A DNA stretch of 39,824 nt from Bacillus horti (GTDB lineage: Bacteria; Bacillota; Bacilli; Caldalkalibacillales; JCM-10596). Both the position numbers and the translations under genes were made by a program. Location of the stretch: the NCBI RefSeq assembly GCF_030813115.1, contig NZ_JAUSTY010000028.1, positions 1 to 39,824 on the forward strand. Direction: 5' to 3'. The first letter of the stretch is position 1. Each line of letters begins with the position of its first letter. Positions 29,065 through 37,560 of this stretch are shown piece after piece. The notes under the pieces are model-generated. The model was not told the origin of the DNA. It saw only the letters and a program-made list of their open reading frames with translations, and ran no database searches.

Positions 29065-29643
29065 CTACTCTTTTAGAAGCTCCCACTCTTCTCTCAGGAT
29101 TCCCATACGAATAGAATCATAATACTCTCCATTATAGATGCGACACTTCCTCATCCTGCCTTCAAGCTGTAATCCAAGCTTTTCCGCACAGCGCATCATT
29201 CTATGGTTTCCAGACCATGTTGTTAGACCAACGCGGGCAAGTGGCATGCTTTCAAATAAGAAATCAATCCAGAGCTTTAGGGCTTCCGTTCCGTAACCAC
29301 CGCTCCAATACTCTGGACGATAAATACCAATTCCCATCTCCAGCCAATTAGATTCCTTGTGCTCCCAATAGTAGCTTACCGTTCCTATAACCTGTCCATC
29401 AGCCTCAATTAATAAAAGAGAAGGTGTACCTTGCGCTTGTACACGTTTTTCTACATAGCTGCAAAATTCATAAAAGCTCTCATGCTCTAGAGGGAAATAC
29501 GGAGCATCCCATTTCTTCCACTCAGGATCAGCTTCTCCATGAATGAGCTGGTAATACTGTGGTAAATCTTCATCTGTTACGTTTCTTAAAGTAACCCTAG
29601 TACCTTTTAATAAAACTTCCGTTCCAATATTGTTTTTAACCAT
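29065..29643 (-). CDS. GNAT-family acetyltransferase, RimJ/RimL type
   Basis: A 192-residue acetyltransferase of the RimJ/RimL group. LLKGTRVTLRNVTDEDLPQYYQL is the typical N-terminal strand-helix, MGIGIYRPEYWSGGYGTEALKLWI the acetyl-CoA loop, and RVGLTTWSGNHRMMRCAEKLGLQLEGRMRKCRIYNGEYYDSIRMGIL the C-terminal signature. Acceptors in the group include ribosomal proteins, amino acids and antibiotics; none can be assigned. AAGGAG precedes the ATG at 12 nt. Its neighbour downstream is the mph leader promoter. Confidence 0.88.
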   Translation of the reverse strand: MVKNNIGTEVLLKGTRVTLRNVTDEDLPQYYQLIHGEADPEWKKWDAPYFPLEHESFYEFCSYVEKRVQAQGTPSLLLIEADGQVIGTVSYYWEHKESNWLEMGIGIYRPEYWSGGYGTEALKLWIDFLFESMPLARVGLTTWSGNHRMMRCAEKLGLQLEGRMRKCRIYNGEYYDSIRMGILREEWELLKE

Positions 29644-29689
29644 AAATAATGTCTATTCTCCTTACAAAGTGATTAGTTTTCATGCATAA

Positions 29690-30235
29690 CTAGTTTTGAA
29701 ACAATGCTTTACCAACGACATTAGACATTGGAACAGGACCAATCGTTCTAGAATCTCCACTATAATTACGGTTATCCCCTAATACAAATACATGATCATC
29801 TGGAACTAGCCACTCCTGATTGCCCGTTGCAAGCATCTTTTCATTTATATAAACTTCCTCTAATAGTTGATCATTCCGGTACAGCTCTCCATCAACAATT
29901 TGAATGGTATCCCCTGGCATCCCTATAATACGCTTAATCCATAAATAACGAGCTTCCTTTCCACGAATAAGCTGACCAATTTTATGATCCAGCATTTCGT
30001 CTTTAAAGCTTCTAATTCGATCAACGCGACTATCTACAACCACAATATCCTCATACGAATAGGAAGAATCAAATTTGAAAACAAAAATACGATCCCTGTC
30101 CTCGTAAGTAGGCAGCATAGACTTCCCATCAACCTGATACCCTTGAAACACAAACATATTAATAAATAGTGCAATGATTAATGAAATACCAATGGTTTTT
30201 ACCCAGCTTAAAATTTCTATTAATACTTTATTCAT
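29690..30235 (-). CDS. sipS-like: Type I signal peptidase
   Basis: Membrane-bound serine-lysine protease that removes signal peptides outside the membrane. One N-terminal transmembrane helix (TIGISLIIALFINMFVF) is followed by box B with the catalytic Ser (DGKSMLPT, residue 39 from the chosen start), box D with the general-base Lys (KRIIGMPGD, residue 101) and box E (GDNRNYSGDSRTIG). The single-helix, 180-residue form is typical of Bacillus Sip proteins. ATG 30235 (MNKVLIEI) has GAGGTGA nearby; an in-frame start at 30253 adds six residues. Confidence 0.93.
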   Translation of the reverse strand: MNKVLIEILSWVKTIGISLIIALFINMFVFQGYQVDGKSMLPTYEDRDRIFVFKFDSSYSYEDIVVVDSRVDRIRSFKDEMLDHKIGQLIRGKEARYLWIKRIIGMPGDTIQIVDGELYRNDQLLEEVYINEKMLATGNQEWLVPDDHVFVLGDNRNYSGDSRTIGPVPMSNVVGKALFQN

Positions 30236-30265
30236 ACGCCTCACCTCTCTCACAGCTCTAATACC

Positions 30266-30505
30266 CTACTTATTGTTTTGATCTGTTTTCTCTGTAAGCT
30301 CTTCTAGCTTGTTTTGCACATTTTTTAGTTCCTGATGTAGCCTTGCCATTTCTAGCTCTTGTTCCTTAGCTTTCTTTTTGCTCTTCGATAATTTTAAAAT
30401 AGCGTAAGGAATGAGAAGTAACAAAGCTATTAGGAATAGAAAGATAGGTATTGAATACAGCATGGTGCCCCATTCTATTGATGACGTAGAAACACTTTCA
30501 ACCAT
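30266..30505 (-). CDS. Small membrane protein with cytosolic coiled coil
   Basis: 79 residues: a transmembrane helix at about 16-38 (YSIPIFLFLIALLLLIPYAILKL), then a basic stop-transfer KSKKKAK and a charged coiled coil ending EELTEKTDQ. It resembles small single-pass Bacillus proteins of unknown function. AAAGGAG precedes the ATG. It lies 30 bp upstream of the signal peptidase start and so may be co-transcribed with it. Confidence 0.65.
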   Translation of the reverse strand: MVESVSTSSIEWGTMLYSIPIFLFLIALLLLIPYAILKLSKSKKKAKEQELEMARLHQELKNVQNKLEELTEKTDQNNK

Positions 30506-30551
30506 TTGTTGTTGCTCCTTTCGTACACCTATATTTGAATGTGCCTATGAA

Positions 30552-31115
30552 TTACATTAATTCATCCCAACCAACCGCATACTCCGGAATTTGCTGATGA
30601 CCAAATTCAAACATTTTCTCATCGATAATCTTACCTCCATGCTTCTGATAAAAGCTTACGGCAGAGTTATCTTTAATTACCCAGCAAAGCATGGATGAGT
30701 AGGAACGACTATGTAATTCTTGAACAACCGCTTTAAATAGCTTTTGACCAATACCTTGCTTCTGAACTTCTTCAAGCAAATAAATCGTATATAACTCTGC
30801 CTTGTACGGATATTGAGGAGATCGAGATTGTCCTGCTGAAGCAAAAGCAACAATCCTTCCTTCTTCATCCTCTGCAACATACACAAACTCATTGTTGTTT
30901 AAGCTTGACGTAGATGATATCTCATCCTGTTCATTTTGGCTTCCCTCATCGGCAATACTTAAAGTTTGTCTCCAATTCTGCAAGCGCCTTTCTATGGATA
31001 GCTGATCTAGTAAGGTAGCATCAATAATCCCTTTATATGTTGTTTTCCAGCTAGCCACATGAACCTCTGCGATTCCAGGTGCATCATCAACGTTAGCCAT
31101 CCTAATTTTATACAT
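30552..31115 (-). CDS. GNAT-family N-acetyltransferase
   Basis: Recognised by YKIRMANVDDAPGIAEVHVASWKTTYKGII (start of many GNATs of the 'WxxxYxG' group), AELYTIYLLEEVQKQGIGQKLFKAVV (acetyl-CoA loop) and MLCWVIKDNSAVSFYQKHGGK (motif B). A low-complexity acidic insert (about residues 63-80) separates two strands. The start at ATG 31115 is favoured by GGGG 6 nt upstream; GTG 31127 is the alternative. Acceptor unknown. Confidence 0.85.
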   Translation of the reverse strand: MYKIRMANVDDAPGIAEVHVASWKTTYKGIIDATLLDQLSIERRLQNWRQTLSIADEGSQNEQDEISSTSSLNNNEFVYVAEDEEGRIVAFASAGQSRSPQYPYKAELYTIYLLEEVQKQGIGQKLFKAVVQELHSRSYSSMLCWVIKDNSAVSFYQKHGGKIIDEKMFEFGHQQIPEYAVGWDELM

Positions 31116-31136
31116 CCCTATCCCCACTCTTTCACA

Positions 31137-31421
31137 TTAATGATTATTGGCGGCACTAGTTCTATACTTCCACAATACAAAAAGAGAGAAAATACCTACT
31201 CCGACTAATGGATACAAGTAGGTCAATATACTTGAAGCACCAAAAGTAACCTCACTTTGAAGCATCCTTGAGTTTTCATACGCTGATAAGATATCTGGAA
31301 CGTAGTTTGTTGTAAGGTACCAGCCTCTCACCATAAAGAAAAGAAAACTAGCCAATAAGATACAAATGACACCGGTAATGCAAAATTTAATATAGCTCTT
31401 TTTTTGATCCCGATTAGACAT
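31137..31421 (-). CDS. Hypothetical two-helix membrane protein
   Basis: 94 residues with helices at about 11-30 (FCITGVICILLASFLFFMVRGW) and 68-85 (YLYPLVGVGIFSLFVLW), joined by an external loop. No family was recognised. A GTGGAGG site precedes the ATG. It lies between the APH-like kinase (32 bp) and a GNAT (21 bp), probably in one operon. Confidence 0.6.
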   Translation of the reverse strand: MSNRDQKKSYIKFCITGVICILLASFLFFMVRGWYLTTNYVPDILSAYENSRMLQSEVTFGASSILTYLYPLVGVGIFSLFVLWKYRTSAANNH

Positions 31422-31453
31422 TTTATCTTACCTCCACATGAGTTTTACAAGAA

Positions 31454-32455
31454 TCAATCATGCACTCCAAGGTCTTGTAAAGATAGATTCATATAAGGAA
31501 TGTCATTTTCTATATTGCTTTTCGTTACAATCAATCTTTGTTTTTCAGCGTCACTAAGCTTCTCAATATCTAAGCTACGATGATACACAACATATAACTC
31601 AATTTCCCTTAGCTTTAAAAACAGAGGTAGCTGTTCAAGCCAGAACTTGTCTAAACAATGCTCAGTTAGATATCCTGCTAGAAAATTCTTCATAAAAATA
31701 CGTGTAAATGATATCTTATCATCGCCTGATAGTGAACCATACAATGAATAAAACAACGGAATGGCTATATCACTTACAAAATATTGATAGGAGCAATCAT
31801 CAAAATCAAACGCCGTGATTTTTCCTTCATGAACAAAAAAGTTCCCATAGTGTAAGTCTGTATGAATTAATCCAAATGCGTCACTATTCTGAGGAAGCTC
31901 TTTGATTTTTTGAATGGTTTCACTAAACTTCTTAACAACGATTTCATGACCAGCGGGTAAATGATTCTCTGCTTCCAATAGTAAAGGATCTTCGTACCAC
32001 ATGGGGCGCTTTAATCCAGTTGGAGGCTCATAGGACTGTGTATGCTTATGCATTTGACCCGTTATTTTCCCCCACTCAATGAATAGGTCTTCATTCCAGT
32101 TCTCTTTCGTTACCTTCCCACCAGGTGCTTTCTCAAAGGCACTAACTAAGAAATAGGAATCATCCAAATCAATTCTTTCTAATAATCGTTCATTCACGGA
32201 AAAGATAGGCTTAGCTACTGAAACTCCCTGCTGTGCTAAAAAGTAGATCCAATCTACTTCTGCCTGCATCTCTCCTTTATCCCTATGTAAGCTATGTGTA
32301 ATACGCATAATAAATTCGGCTCCATCAAGCATGAATTCATAGATGAAGCTTTCAAATCCACCTAAGTCCTTCATTTGCCCTACATTAGCTCGAAACAGCT
32401 TGGCGCTTTGAGCTAAAATCTGATCATTAAACAACGCTTTGCTTCTTTTATCCAT
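31454..32455 (-). CDS. APH-fold phosphotransferase
   Basis: Aminoglycoside phosphotransferase/choline kinase superfamily. LGGFESFIYEF (glycine-rich loop), FIMRITHS (ATP lysine position replaced within a hydrophobic strand), the catalytic loop LIHTDLHYGNFFV, and AFDFDDCSY (metal Asp) are present. The arrangement, with 'FDFDDC' and a 330-residue length, is closest to the SrkA/homoserine-kinase-II-like Bacillus group. It is not clearly an antibiotic kinase. ATG 32455 (MDKRSKALF) follows GGAGGG; TTG 32467 overlaps that site. Substrate unknown. Confidence 0.82.
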   Translation of the reverse strand: MDKRSKALFNDQILAQSAKLFRANVGQMKDLGGFESFIYEFMLDGAEFIMRITHSLHRDKGEMQAEVDWIYFLAQQGVSVAKPIFSVNERLLERIDLDDSYFLVSAFEKAPGGKVTKENWNEDLFIEWGKITGQMHKHTQSYEPPTGLKRPMWYEDPLLLEAENHLPAGHEIVVKKFSETIQKIKELPQNSDAFGLIHTDLHYGNFFVHEGKITAFDFDDCSYQYFVSDIAIPLFYSLYGSLSGDDKISFTRIFMKNFLAGYLTEHCLDKFWLEQLPLFLKLREIELYVVYHRSLDIEKLSDAEKQRLIVTKSNIENDIPYMNLSLQDLGVHD

Positions 32456-32546
32456 ACTACCCTCCAAATTATCCTATACAATAATTACGAATATCCCATA
32501 TAAAAAGTTTCATCAGAACGTATAAAGAAACTCTTTATTTCACGTC

Positions 32547-33326
32547 CTATACAATTAATCCACTGAAAACCATTAAGAGATTCAGCACAAAATGCCAAAT
32601 GATAGCCGGAACAATGCTTTTTGACGTAATGGTAATACCAGCATAAAAGAAACCACCTATTGAAAATAATAGAGCGACCTCCCAAGAGAAGCCTAATGAG
32701 TAATGCTGGAGACCAAAGCCTATACTGGTTAAAGCTACTGCCCACTTCACTCCTACCTGTTCAATGAATCTACTGAGCAGTACCCCACGCCAAACAAATT
32801 CTTCTAGAAAAGCATTGATAGCAGCAAAAAGAACAGCAAAAATAGCTACAGATTGAAGATATTGAACATCCTGCATAATGATAAAAGGCATAAAAACTAG
32901 AATATTAATGGCCATAGCCACGAGCAAAAAGTGACTGATACTAACCGTGTGTAGCCCTACCCAAAACAAAGGAGCTAGCATTTTTTCATTCCAATTCAAC
33001 TTCCAGCCATAGTGCAGCAATGGCTGTCTTAAAGCAAAGGAAAATAAAACAATAGCCCCTAGTGGAATGAGTAACAATAATCGGTTAATTAATACTCGAG
33101 CTTGATCGTCCTCTAATACTATAGTTTGTGATAAGTAGAGATAGCCCATAAATCCCAAACCAAATAAAACGATAGTTACTAGGAATATCCGATAACTTCT
33201 TCGACTGATTATGTATAAAAGAATAGCTAAGAAACCAAACAATAATAAAGTGATTAGATCAAACGTTTGGATACCAATAACAAGTAAGGTAAAGGTAACA
33301 AATGCTAAAAGTTTTAAAACGTGCAT
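32547..33326 (-). CDS. CPBP-family intramembrane metalloprotease (CAAX protease-like)
   Basis: About eight transmembrane helices ending in the Abi/CPBP domain: LEEFVWRGVLLSRF has the EExxxR motif, LQHYSLGFSW the second conserved His, and IIWHFVLNLLM the third. The family includes prenyl-protein proteases and bacteriocin-immunity proteins. ATG 33326 (MHVLKLLAF) has AGGAG 11 nt upstream and removes seven polar residues; GTG 33347 is possible. Placed just upstream of the APH-like kinase on the same strand. Confidence 0.85.
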   Translation of the reverse strand: MHVLKLLAFVTFTLLVIGIQTFDLITLLLFGFLAILLYIISRRSYRIFLVTIVLFGLGFMGYLYLSQTIVLEDDQARVLINRLLLLIPLGAIVLFSFALRQPLLHYGWKLNWNEKMLAPLFWVGLHTVSISHFLLVAMAINILVFMPFIIMQDVQYLQSVAIFAVLFAAINAFLEEFVWRGVLLSRFIEQVGVKWAVALTSIGFGLQHYSLGFSWEVALLFSIGGFFYAGITITSKSIVPAIIWHFVLNLLMVFSGLIV

Positions 33327-33422
33327 ATTGCTTTGTTCTCCTATCACACTCTCCCTACATTACTATCATAACATATGGAAGTAAATGGTTGGTTGTAATT
33401 TGTAGTTTCTTATTTTTCTACA

Positions 33423-33554
33423 TTATTCATTCGTATCCTTATCCAAACGTTCCTTAATTGATGAGACACTGTACCTTAAATCTTTTATTTCTTGTAAGAT
33501 TTTGTATTGATTATATAGAATAATTACTAGTACCAAGAACATAATATATTCCAA
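33423..33554 (-). CDS. 43-residue membrane microprotein with TTG start
   Basis: Starts at TTG 33554 with a perfect AGGAGG (33563-33568 complement) 8 nt upstream. It encodes a hydrophobic helix (EYIMFLVLVIILYNQYK) and then a charged amphipathic helix (LQEIKDLRYSVSSIKERLDK), ending in TAA. The pattern is that of many single-pass Bacillus microproteins. An internal ATG at codon 5 lacks its own site. It fills most of the otherwise empty 33348-33673 interval. Confidence 0.65.
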   Translation of the reverse strand: MEYIMFLVLVIILYNQYKILQEIKDLRYSVSSIKERLDKDTNE

Positions 33555-33651
33555 AGAAATTTCCTCCTGTTCAAGCCTAACATTGCTAATCTTTATAAGT
33601 ATAGGACAAATTAATATATAAATTAAATTATACCAAATGAAGATAATAAAA

Positions 33652-33683
33652 AGCAGTTAGAGTCTAACACACTCTAAACTGCT
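33652..33683 (-). terminator. Terminator overlapping the end of the methyltransferase gene
   Basis: AGCAGTTAGAGT (33652-33663) pairs with ACTCTAAACTGCT (33671-33683) with one bulge, followed by U on the minus strand. The 3' end of the methyltransferase coding sequence (stop at 33674) forms part of the stem. Confidence 0.75.
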
Positions 33684-34456
33684 TTTTCTGCTTTCCATAT
33701 TGTCCAACGATCCTTTTCAACCAAAGGAAAGTCCTTTACCTGATCTTCAATATAAGTAACTAGCTCATCAAGCTCGTGATCCGAAAGTGCATGTAAAAGC
33801 GAACGACCTTTCCTAGCTAATAAATCCTCACGAAGCTGATCCATAGAGAGATATTTACGCCGCTCTTCCCAAATATGCTGCTCATGAATATGTTTAAATC
33901 CGGCTTTCTCCAGCGCGTGTGTTACAGCTTCAGACGTATGTCTACGTTTCAACTCAGTATCCTTTAGGTGTGGAAACTTTTCAAAAAAGTACCCTCTAAT
34001 ATGTTCATGACTACCATGTAAAAAGCAATCTTCTACCGTTCTATCCTGTATAACAAATGTTCCCTGTTCTCTTAATACTCTATGAGCCTCTGAAAAGCAC
34101 GTAAGCAAGTCGGATTCCTTAATGTGATGGATAACTGCTCTTTCTAGAATGAGATCAGCTTGACCTTCTTCCAAAGGGATATCTAGTGCATTCCCCTGCC
34201 GAAAGGAAACAATGTCCGGATACATATTCTCGTTCTCAGCTGTCTTCACCATTTCAGCTGAAAAATCCAGCCCTATTACCTGTTTTGCTCCTAGCTGAGC
34301 AAAGCACGCTGAATACAGCCCACCACCACAGCCTATATCTAATACCTTTTTATCCTTGACCTCTACTAAACCCTTAATCGTGTCCAGCCATAATGTGTCT
34401 ATTTGTCTGTTTGTATATGAGCTACTATTTTTCCGATCATGAAAATCCATGTTCAT
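33674..34456 (-). CDS. SAM-dependent class I methyltransferase
   Basis: Rossmann-fold methyltransferase: KKVLDIGCGGGLYSACFAQLGA is motif I, GLDFSAEM motif II, and LILERAVIHHIKESDLLTCFSEAHRVLREQGTFVIQD covers motifs III-IV with a typical post-III strand. A helical C-terminal part (RRKYLSMDQLREDLL) may cap the substrate. ATG 34456 (MNMDFHDRK), with AAGGGG about 10 nt upstream, avoids overlap with citA; a longer frame begins at 34510 inside citA. Substrate unknown; close coupling to citA is suggestive but unexplained. Confidence 0.82.
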   Translation of the reverse strand: MNMDFHDRKNSSSYTNRQIDTLWLDTIKGLVEVKDKKVLDIGCGGGLYSACFAQLGAKQVIGLDFSAEMVKTAENENMYPDIVSFRQGNALDIPLEEGQADLILERAVIHHIKESDLLTCFSEAHRVLREQGTFVIQDRTVEDCFLHGSHEHIRGYFFEKFPHLKDTELKRRHTSEAVTHALEKAGFKHIHEQHIWEERRKYLSMDQLREDLLARKGRSLLHALSDHELDELVTYIEDQVKDFPLVEKDRWTIWKAEKAV

Positions 34457-34490
34457 ACCACTCACACCCCTTCGAAGTTTAAGGTAAGCA

Positions 34491-35600
34491 CTAGTTTGGT
34501 GTACGGCCAATATACGTGGACTGTGGTCTGAAAATACGGTTGTTTTCAGCCTGCTCTAATACATGTGCTGTCCAACCTACCGTTCTACTTAAGGTAAAGG
34601 TAGGTGAAAAGAGCTGCTCCGGAAGCTGTACCGCTCGCATAATAGCCGCAGCATAGAACTCAACATTTGTATAAAGTCTACGTCCAGGCTTAAACTCCTC
34701 TAAAAGCTCAACAGCCTGCTTCTCAACCTCATACGCTAAGTCTAACCATTCATCCTGCCCTTCAAGGCTACCGATCATTTCCTTTAGAGCTAACGATCTA
34801 GGATCATGTGTTTTGTATACTCTATGTCCAAAGCCCATTAATCGTTCACCACGCTCTAATGCACCACGAATCCATGCTTCGACCTGCTCTTTATTCCCAA
34901 TCTCTTCAAGCATCTCAATAACACCTGAAGGAGCTCCGCCATGTAATGGCCCCTTCATTGCTCCAATAGCGCCTGAAATGGCTGACACAATATCTGATTC
35001 TGTTGAAGAGATAACTCGAGCCGTAAAGGTAGAAGCATTCATTCCGTGCTCCATTGTCAAAATGGAATATGCCTCAAGAGCTTGAACATGGGCAGGCTGC
35101 GGTGCTTCTCCTGAAAGCATGTATAAATAATTCTCGATATGAGACAAGTTAGCTTTTGGAGCCACCAACGCTTTTCCTTGAATGAGTCTATGACGATAAG
35201 CAATAATCGTTGGTATTTTTGCTGTAATAGCCACTGCCTGATCTAACGTCGGAGGCCATCTTGCTCCCTCTAGAACAAAAGTTCCTACTAGCGCTCTTAA
35301 AACACTCATCATATCCATCTGCTCTGGTAGCTGCTTTAAGATGTTTATCGTGTATTCTGGTAGATCACGTTCATTTGCTAGTTTCTTTTTTAACTGATTA
35401 AACTGATCATCACTAGGGAGCGAGCCTCTCCAAATTAAATGGGCTACCTCTTCAAACGCATGCTTTAAAGCTAATTCCTTAGCCCAGTAGCCTCTAAGTA
35501 CCAAATGTCCTTTATCGCCGTCCACAAGACTAATAGCGGTATCTGCCGCAACAACCCCTTCTAGTCCAGTTACAGAAGGTTTTTTTATGTCTTTCATCAT
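34491..35600 (-). CDS. citA: Citrate synthase, CitA-like
   Basis: Condenses acetyl-CoA with oxaloacetate to citrate (a 2-methylcitrate synthase activity cannot be excluded by sequence). 369 residues, short bacterial form. Active-site histidines lie in EHGMNASTFTARV and GPLHGGAPSGV plus MGFGHRVYKTHDPR. The acidic catalytic position in YTNVEFYAA is Glu rather than the Asp of most citrate synthases; I recall B. subtilis CitA has the same. HVLEQAENNRIFRP closes the protein. GGAGGG precedes tandem ATGs (35600/35597). A dyad CCTATA-N4-TATAGG overlaps a TATACT box at 35621-35636. Confidence 0.9.
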   Translation of the reverse strand: MMKDIKKPSVTGLEGVVAADTAISLVDGDKGHLVLRGYWAKELALKHAFEEVAHLIWRGSLPSDDQFNQLKKKLANERDLPEYTINILKQLPEQMDMMSVLRALVGTFVLEGARWPPTLDQAVAITAKIPTIIAYRHRLIQGKALVAPKANLSHIENYLYMLSGEAPQPAHVQALEAYSILTMEHGMNASTFTARVISSTESDIVSAISGAIGAMKGPLHGGAPSGVIEMLEEIGNKEQVEAWIRGALERGERLMGFGHRVYKTHDPRSLALKEMIGSLEGQDEWLDLAYEVEKQAVELLEEFKPGRRLYTNVEFYAAAIMRAVQLPEQLFSPTFTLSRTVGWTAHVLEQAENNRIFRPQSTYIGRTPN

Positions 35601-35620
35601 TTTCCCTCCATTCCTTTATA

Positions 35621-35636
35621 CCTATAAGTATATAGG
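35621..35636. promoter_or_regulatory. Dyad at the presumed citA promoter
   Basis: CCTATA-AGTA-TATAGG is a perfect 6+6 inverted repeat about 20 bp upstream of citA. On the minus strand it contains TATACT, a possible -10 box; the -35 is poor. It could be an operator or simply symmetric AT-rich DNA. Confidence 0.3.
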
Positions 35637-35720
35637 AGGTTATTGATTATGAATAATAGATAATTAAGTGGTTTTTAATTATGAATTCTTATCATTATAC
35701 TTAAACTCTTAAAACATTTC

Positions 35721-36464
35721 TCACACTTTTCTAGCTTTCAAAAATAAGAACAAGGGTATTCTCATCCTACGTTCATACGTTTCCTTACTACTAAAGTTTT
35801 CTAATTGTGGTTTGGATTCTCTGAGACTTTCTATAACAAAGCCCGCTTCCTGCATACTAGAAAAATAATCCTCTATCGTCCTATGGTATTTCTTCACTTG
35901 AATTCCTAACCAAGCATGCTCTCTTTTACCCGTATAGAAATAATTATCAATGATCCAGTCCTGCTTCAACCCACCTGCTTTTAATGATTCATGTGCTGAT
36001 GTCATTAGTGGATGCTCGATAGAGAAAATAAAGCTTCCTGATGGTTTAAGAGCTTGGTACACCTTAGAAAATAGATGGTGGATATCTTCAATATAATGGA
36101 GCACAAGCCTTGACACGACCATGTCATACTTCTCAACTGGATACTCCCAATCCTCTAGTGTGGTATGTATAATTTCAGCTTGCCTATTTTCTATTGGGGA
36201 TGCGACATTCTTCTTTGCTTCATCCACCATATTTTTCGATCCTTCTAATCCTGTGTAAAAACTAGCACCTCTTTCTAACAGTTCAACACCAAAAGCTGCA
36301 TTCCCGCAGCCTAAGTCTAGGATTGAATCAGAAGCCTTATCAAGCATTTCAAAGAATATTGGCTTCTCAAGAGTATCGTTTGCACTTTCACTTCTCTTTC
36401 TTAGCTGCTGATACTTCTCGAAAAATGAATCCTGATCATAATTTTGTGAACCTCTGTATACCAT
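35721..36464 (-). CDS. SAM-dependent class I methyltransferase
   Basis: 247 residues. Motif I is SILDLGCGNAAFGVELLERGA, motif II TGLEGSKNMV, followed by YDMVVSRLVLHYIEDIHHLFSKVYQALKPSGSFIFSIEHP, the pattern of the UbiE/Methyltransf_11-like group. The C-terminal half (RTIEDYFSSMQEAGFVIESLRESKP) completes the fold. GGGGGAT precedes the ATG. It lies 26 bp after the GNAT gene 36490-37035. Substrate unknown. Confidence 0.85.
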   Translation of the reverse strand: MVYRGSQNYDQDSFFEKYQQLRKRSESANDTLEKPIFFEMLDKASDSILDLGCGNAAFGVELLERGASFYTGLEGSKNMVDEAKKNVASPIENRQAEIIHTTLEDWEYPVEKYDMVVSRLVLHYIEDIHHLFSKVYQALKPSGSFIFSIEHPLMTSAHESLKAGGLKQDWIIDNYFYTGKREHAWLGIQVKKYHRTIEDYFSSMQEAGFVIESLRESKPQLENFSSKETYERRMRIPLFLFLKARKV

Positions 36465-36489
36465 AGGAATCCCCCTTTTTATCAGTTGT

Positions 36490-37035
36490 CTATTTCATTT
36501 CTTTAAAATATTCCTGCTCTAAAATACTCATCCTCCAATCACTAAACCATTTCTCATCAATCAAAGCCCCTTCACGCTCCAATCCTTCCTTCACAAAACC
36601 GCACTTCTCATAGCAAGCAATCGCTCTAGTATTGTATTCCAAAACCCGTAGCTCCACTCGGTGTAGCCCGAGGGTGCTAAAGGCATAATGAAGAACTACT
36701 TGAGTAATCTCAGTACCAAAGCCTTTTCCTAATATGCTTTCATCGAATAAACCAACAGCATACCTAGCTTTTCGATCTATCTCATTCACTATCAGACGAG
36801 CTTGGCCAATACATCTCCCCTGATATTCAATAGACCACGCAAGAGGTTTGGACATCAATCGCTCAACCCAATGCTTTGCCTCTTCGTATGTATACGGTTG
36901 GAGATCAATAGTACTTCTTCCACACATTTTCTCCACTTCAGCACTTCTTCCACAAGTAAATCGATCTTGAATATCTCCTTCTTCTGGCTTTCTTAGAATC
37001 AGCCTTTCTGAATGTAAAGCTGGCGCTTGGTTCAA
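36490..37035 (-). CDS. GNAT-family acetyltransferase, RimJ/RimL type
   Basis: Begins LHSERLILRKPEEGD, has GLFDESILGKGFGTEITQVVLHYAF (acetyl-CoA loop) and LHRVELRVLEYNTRAIACYEKCGFVKEG near the C-terminus, the full RimJ/RimL pattern in 181 residues. The start is TTG 37035 with a G-rich site (GAGAGGGGGG) about 6 nt upstream. The acceptor is not known. It follows the ASCH gene by 14 bp. Confidence 0.86.
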   Translation of the reverse strand: MNQAPALHSERLILRKPEEGDIQDRFTCGRSAEVEKMCGRSTIDLQPYTYEEAKHWVERLMSKPLAWSIEYQGRCIGQARLIVNEIDRKARYAVGLFDESILGKGFGTEITQVVLHYAFSTLGLHRVELRVLEYNTRAIACYEKCGFVKEGLEREGALIDEKWFSDWRMSILEQEYFKEMK

Positions 37036-37049
37036 GCTAACCCCCCTCT

Positions 37050-37412
37050 CTATTTCTCCACTTGTTCATCTAATTTCTGTATCCGAATAGCCAAAGTCCC
37101 CCACTCTGCTTCTTGTGCACGTGTATAAATACTGTACATCCCCTCAAGCATTTCCTCCATAGACCATCCAGCACAATCAAAATCTTCAAAAGGAATGGCT
37201 GCAAACATTTCTTTAAATGTACCATACACTATTAAATCCTTAACCTTAACTTTAACCTTCTCTATCCGTTCTGGTAGCTTTTCAAACTCAATGAGATCGC
37301 CAATCTGAAGAATTCTTCTCTTTTCGTCATTTAGCCTGATCTCAACCTTCTTATGACCAGAAACTATAGATTTAAACGGTTTACTATAAAGCGTCATCCT
37401 ATGCTTAGCCAT
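37050..37412 (-). CDS. ASCH-domain protein
   Basis: 120 residues with the PUA-like ASCH fold: LYSKPFKSIVSGHKKVEIRLNDEKRR (the conserved 'F..I..G.K..E.R' start), then LQIGDLIEFEKL and the C-terminal GTLAIRIQ strand. ASCH proteins bind RNA or act as small hydrolases; the specific role is unknown. AAGGAGG stands 8 nt before the ATG. First gene of a minus-strand run with the GNAT and methyltransferase. Confidence 0.82.
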   Translation of the reverse strand: MAKHRMTLYSKPFKSIVSGHKKVEIRLNDEKRRILQIGDLIEFEKLPERIEKVKVKVKDLIVYGTFKEMFAAIPFEDFDCAGWSMEEMLEGMYSIYTRAQEAEWGTLAIRIQKLDEQVEK

Positions 37413-37560
37413 CTAATACACCTCCTTACTTTTATTTATCTTGATAGGACAGCTTTGCAGTAGGAAAAATCCTCCAGCCCTGCAGATTTTCCGGCCTTTT
37501 GCTCATAACTTTTTCTAAAGATTCCCGTTGACTCTGTTTATTTTGCTTGCCTCTTCCCTG

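Noticed and set aside
31454-32455. Second antibiotic kinase (aminoglycoside phosphotransferase)
   Set aside because: The APH fold is present but the DFDD motif and length match housekeeping-type Bacillus kinases, and there is no leader or resistance context.
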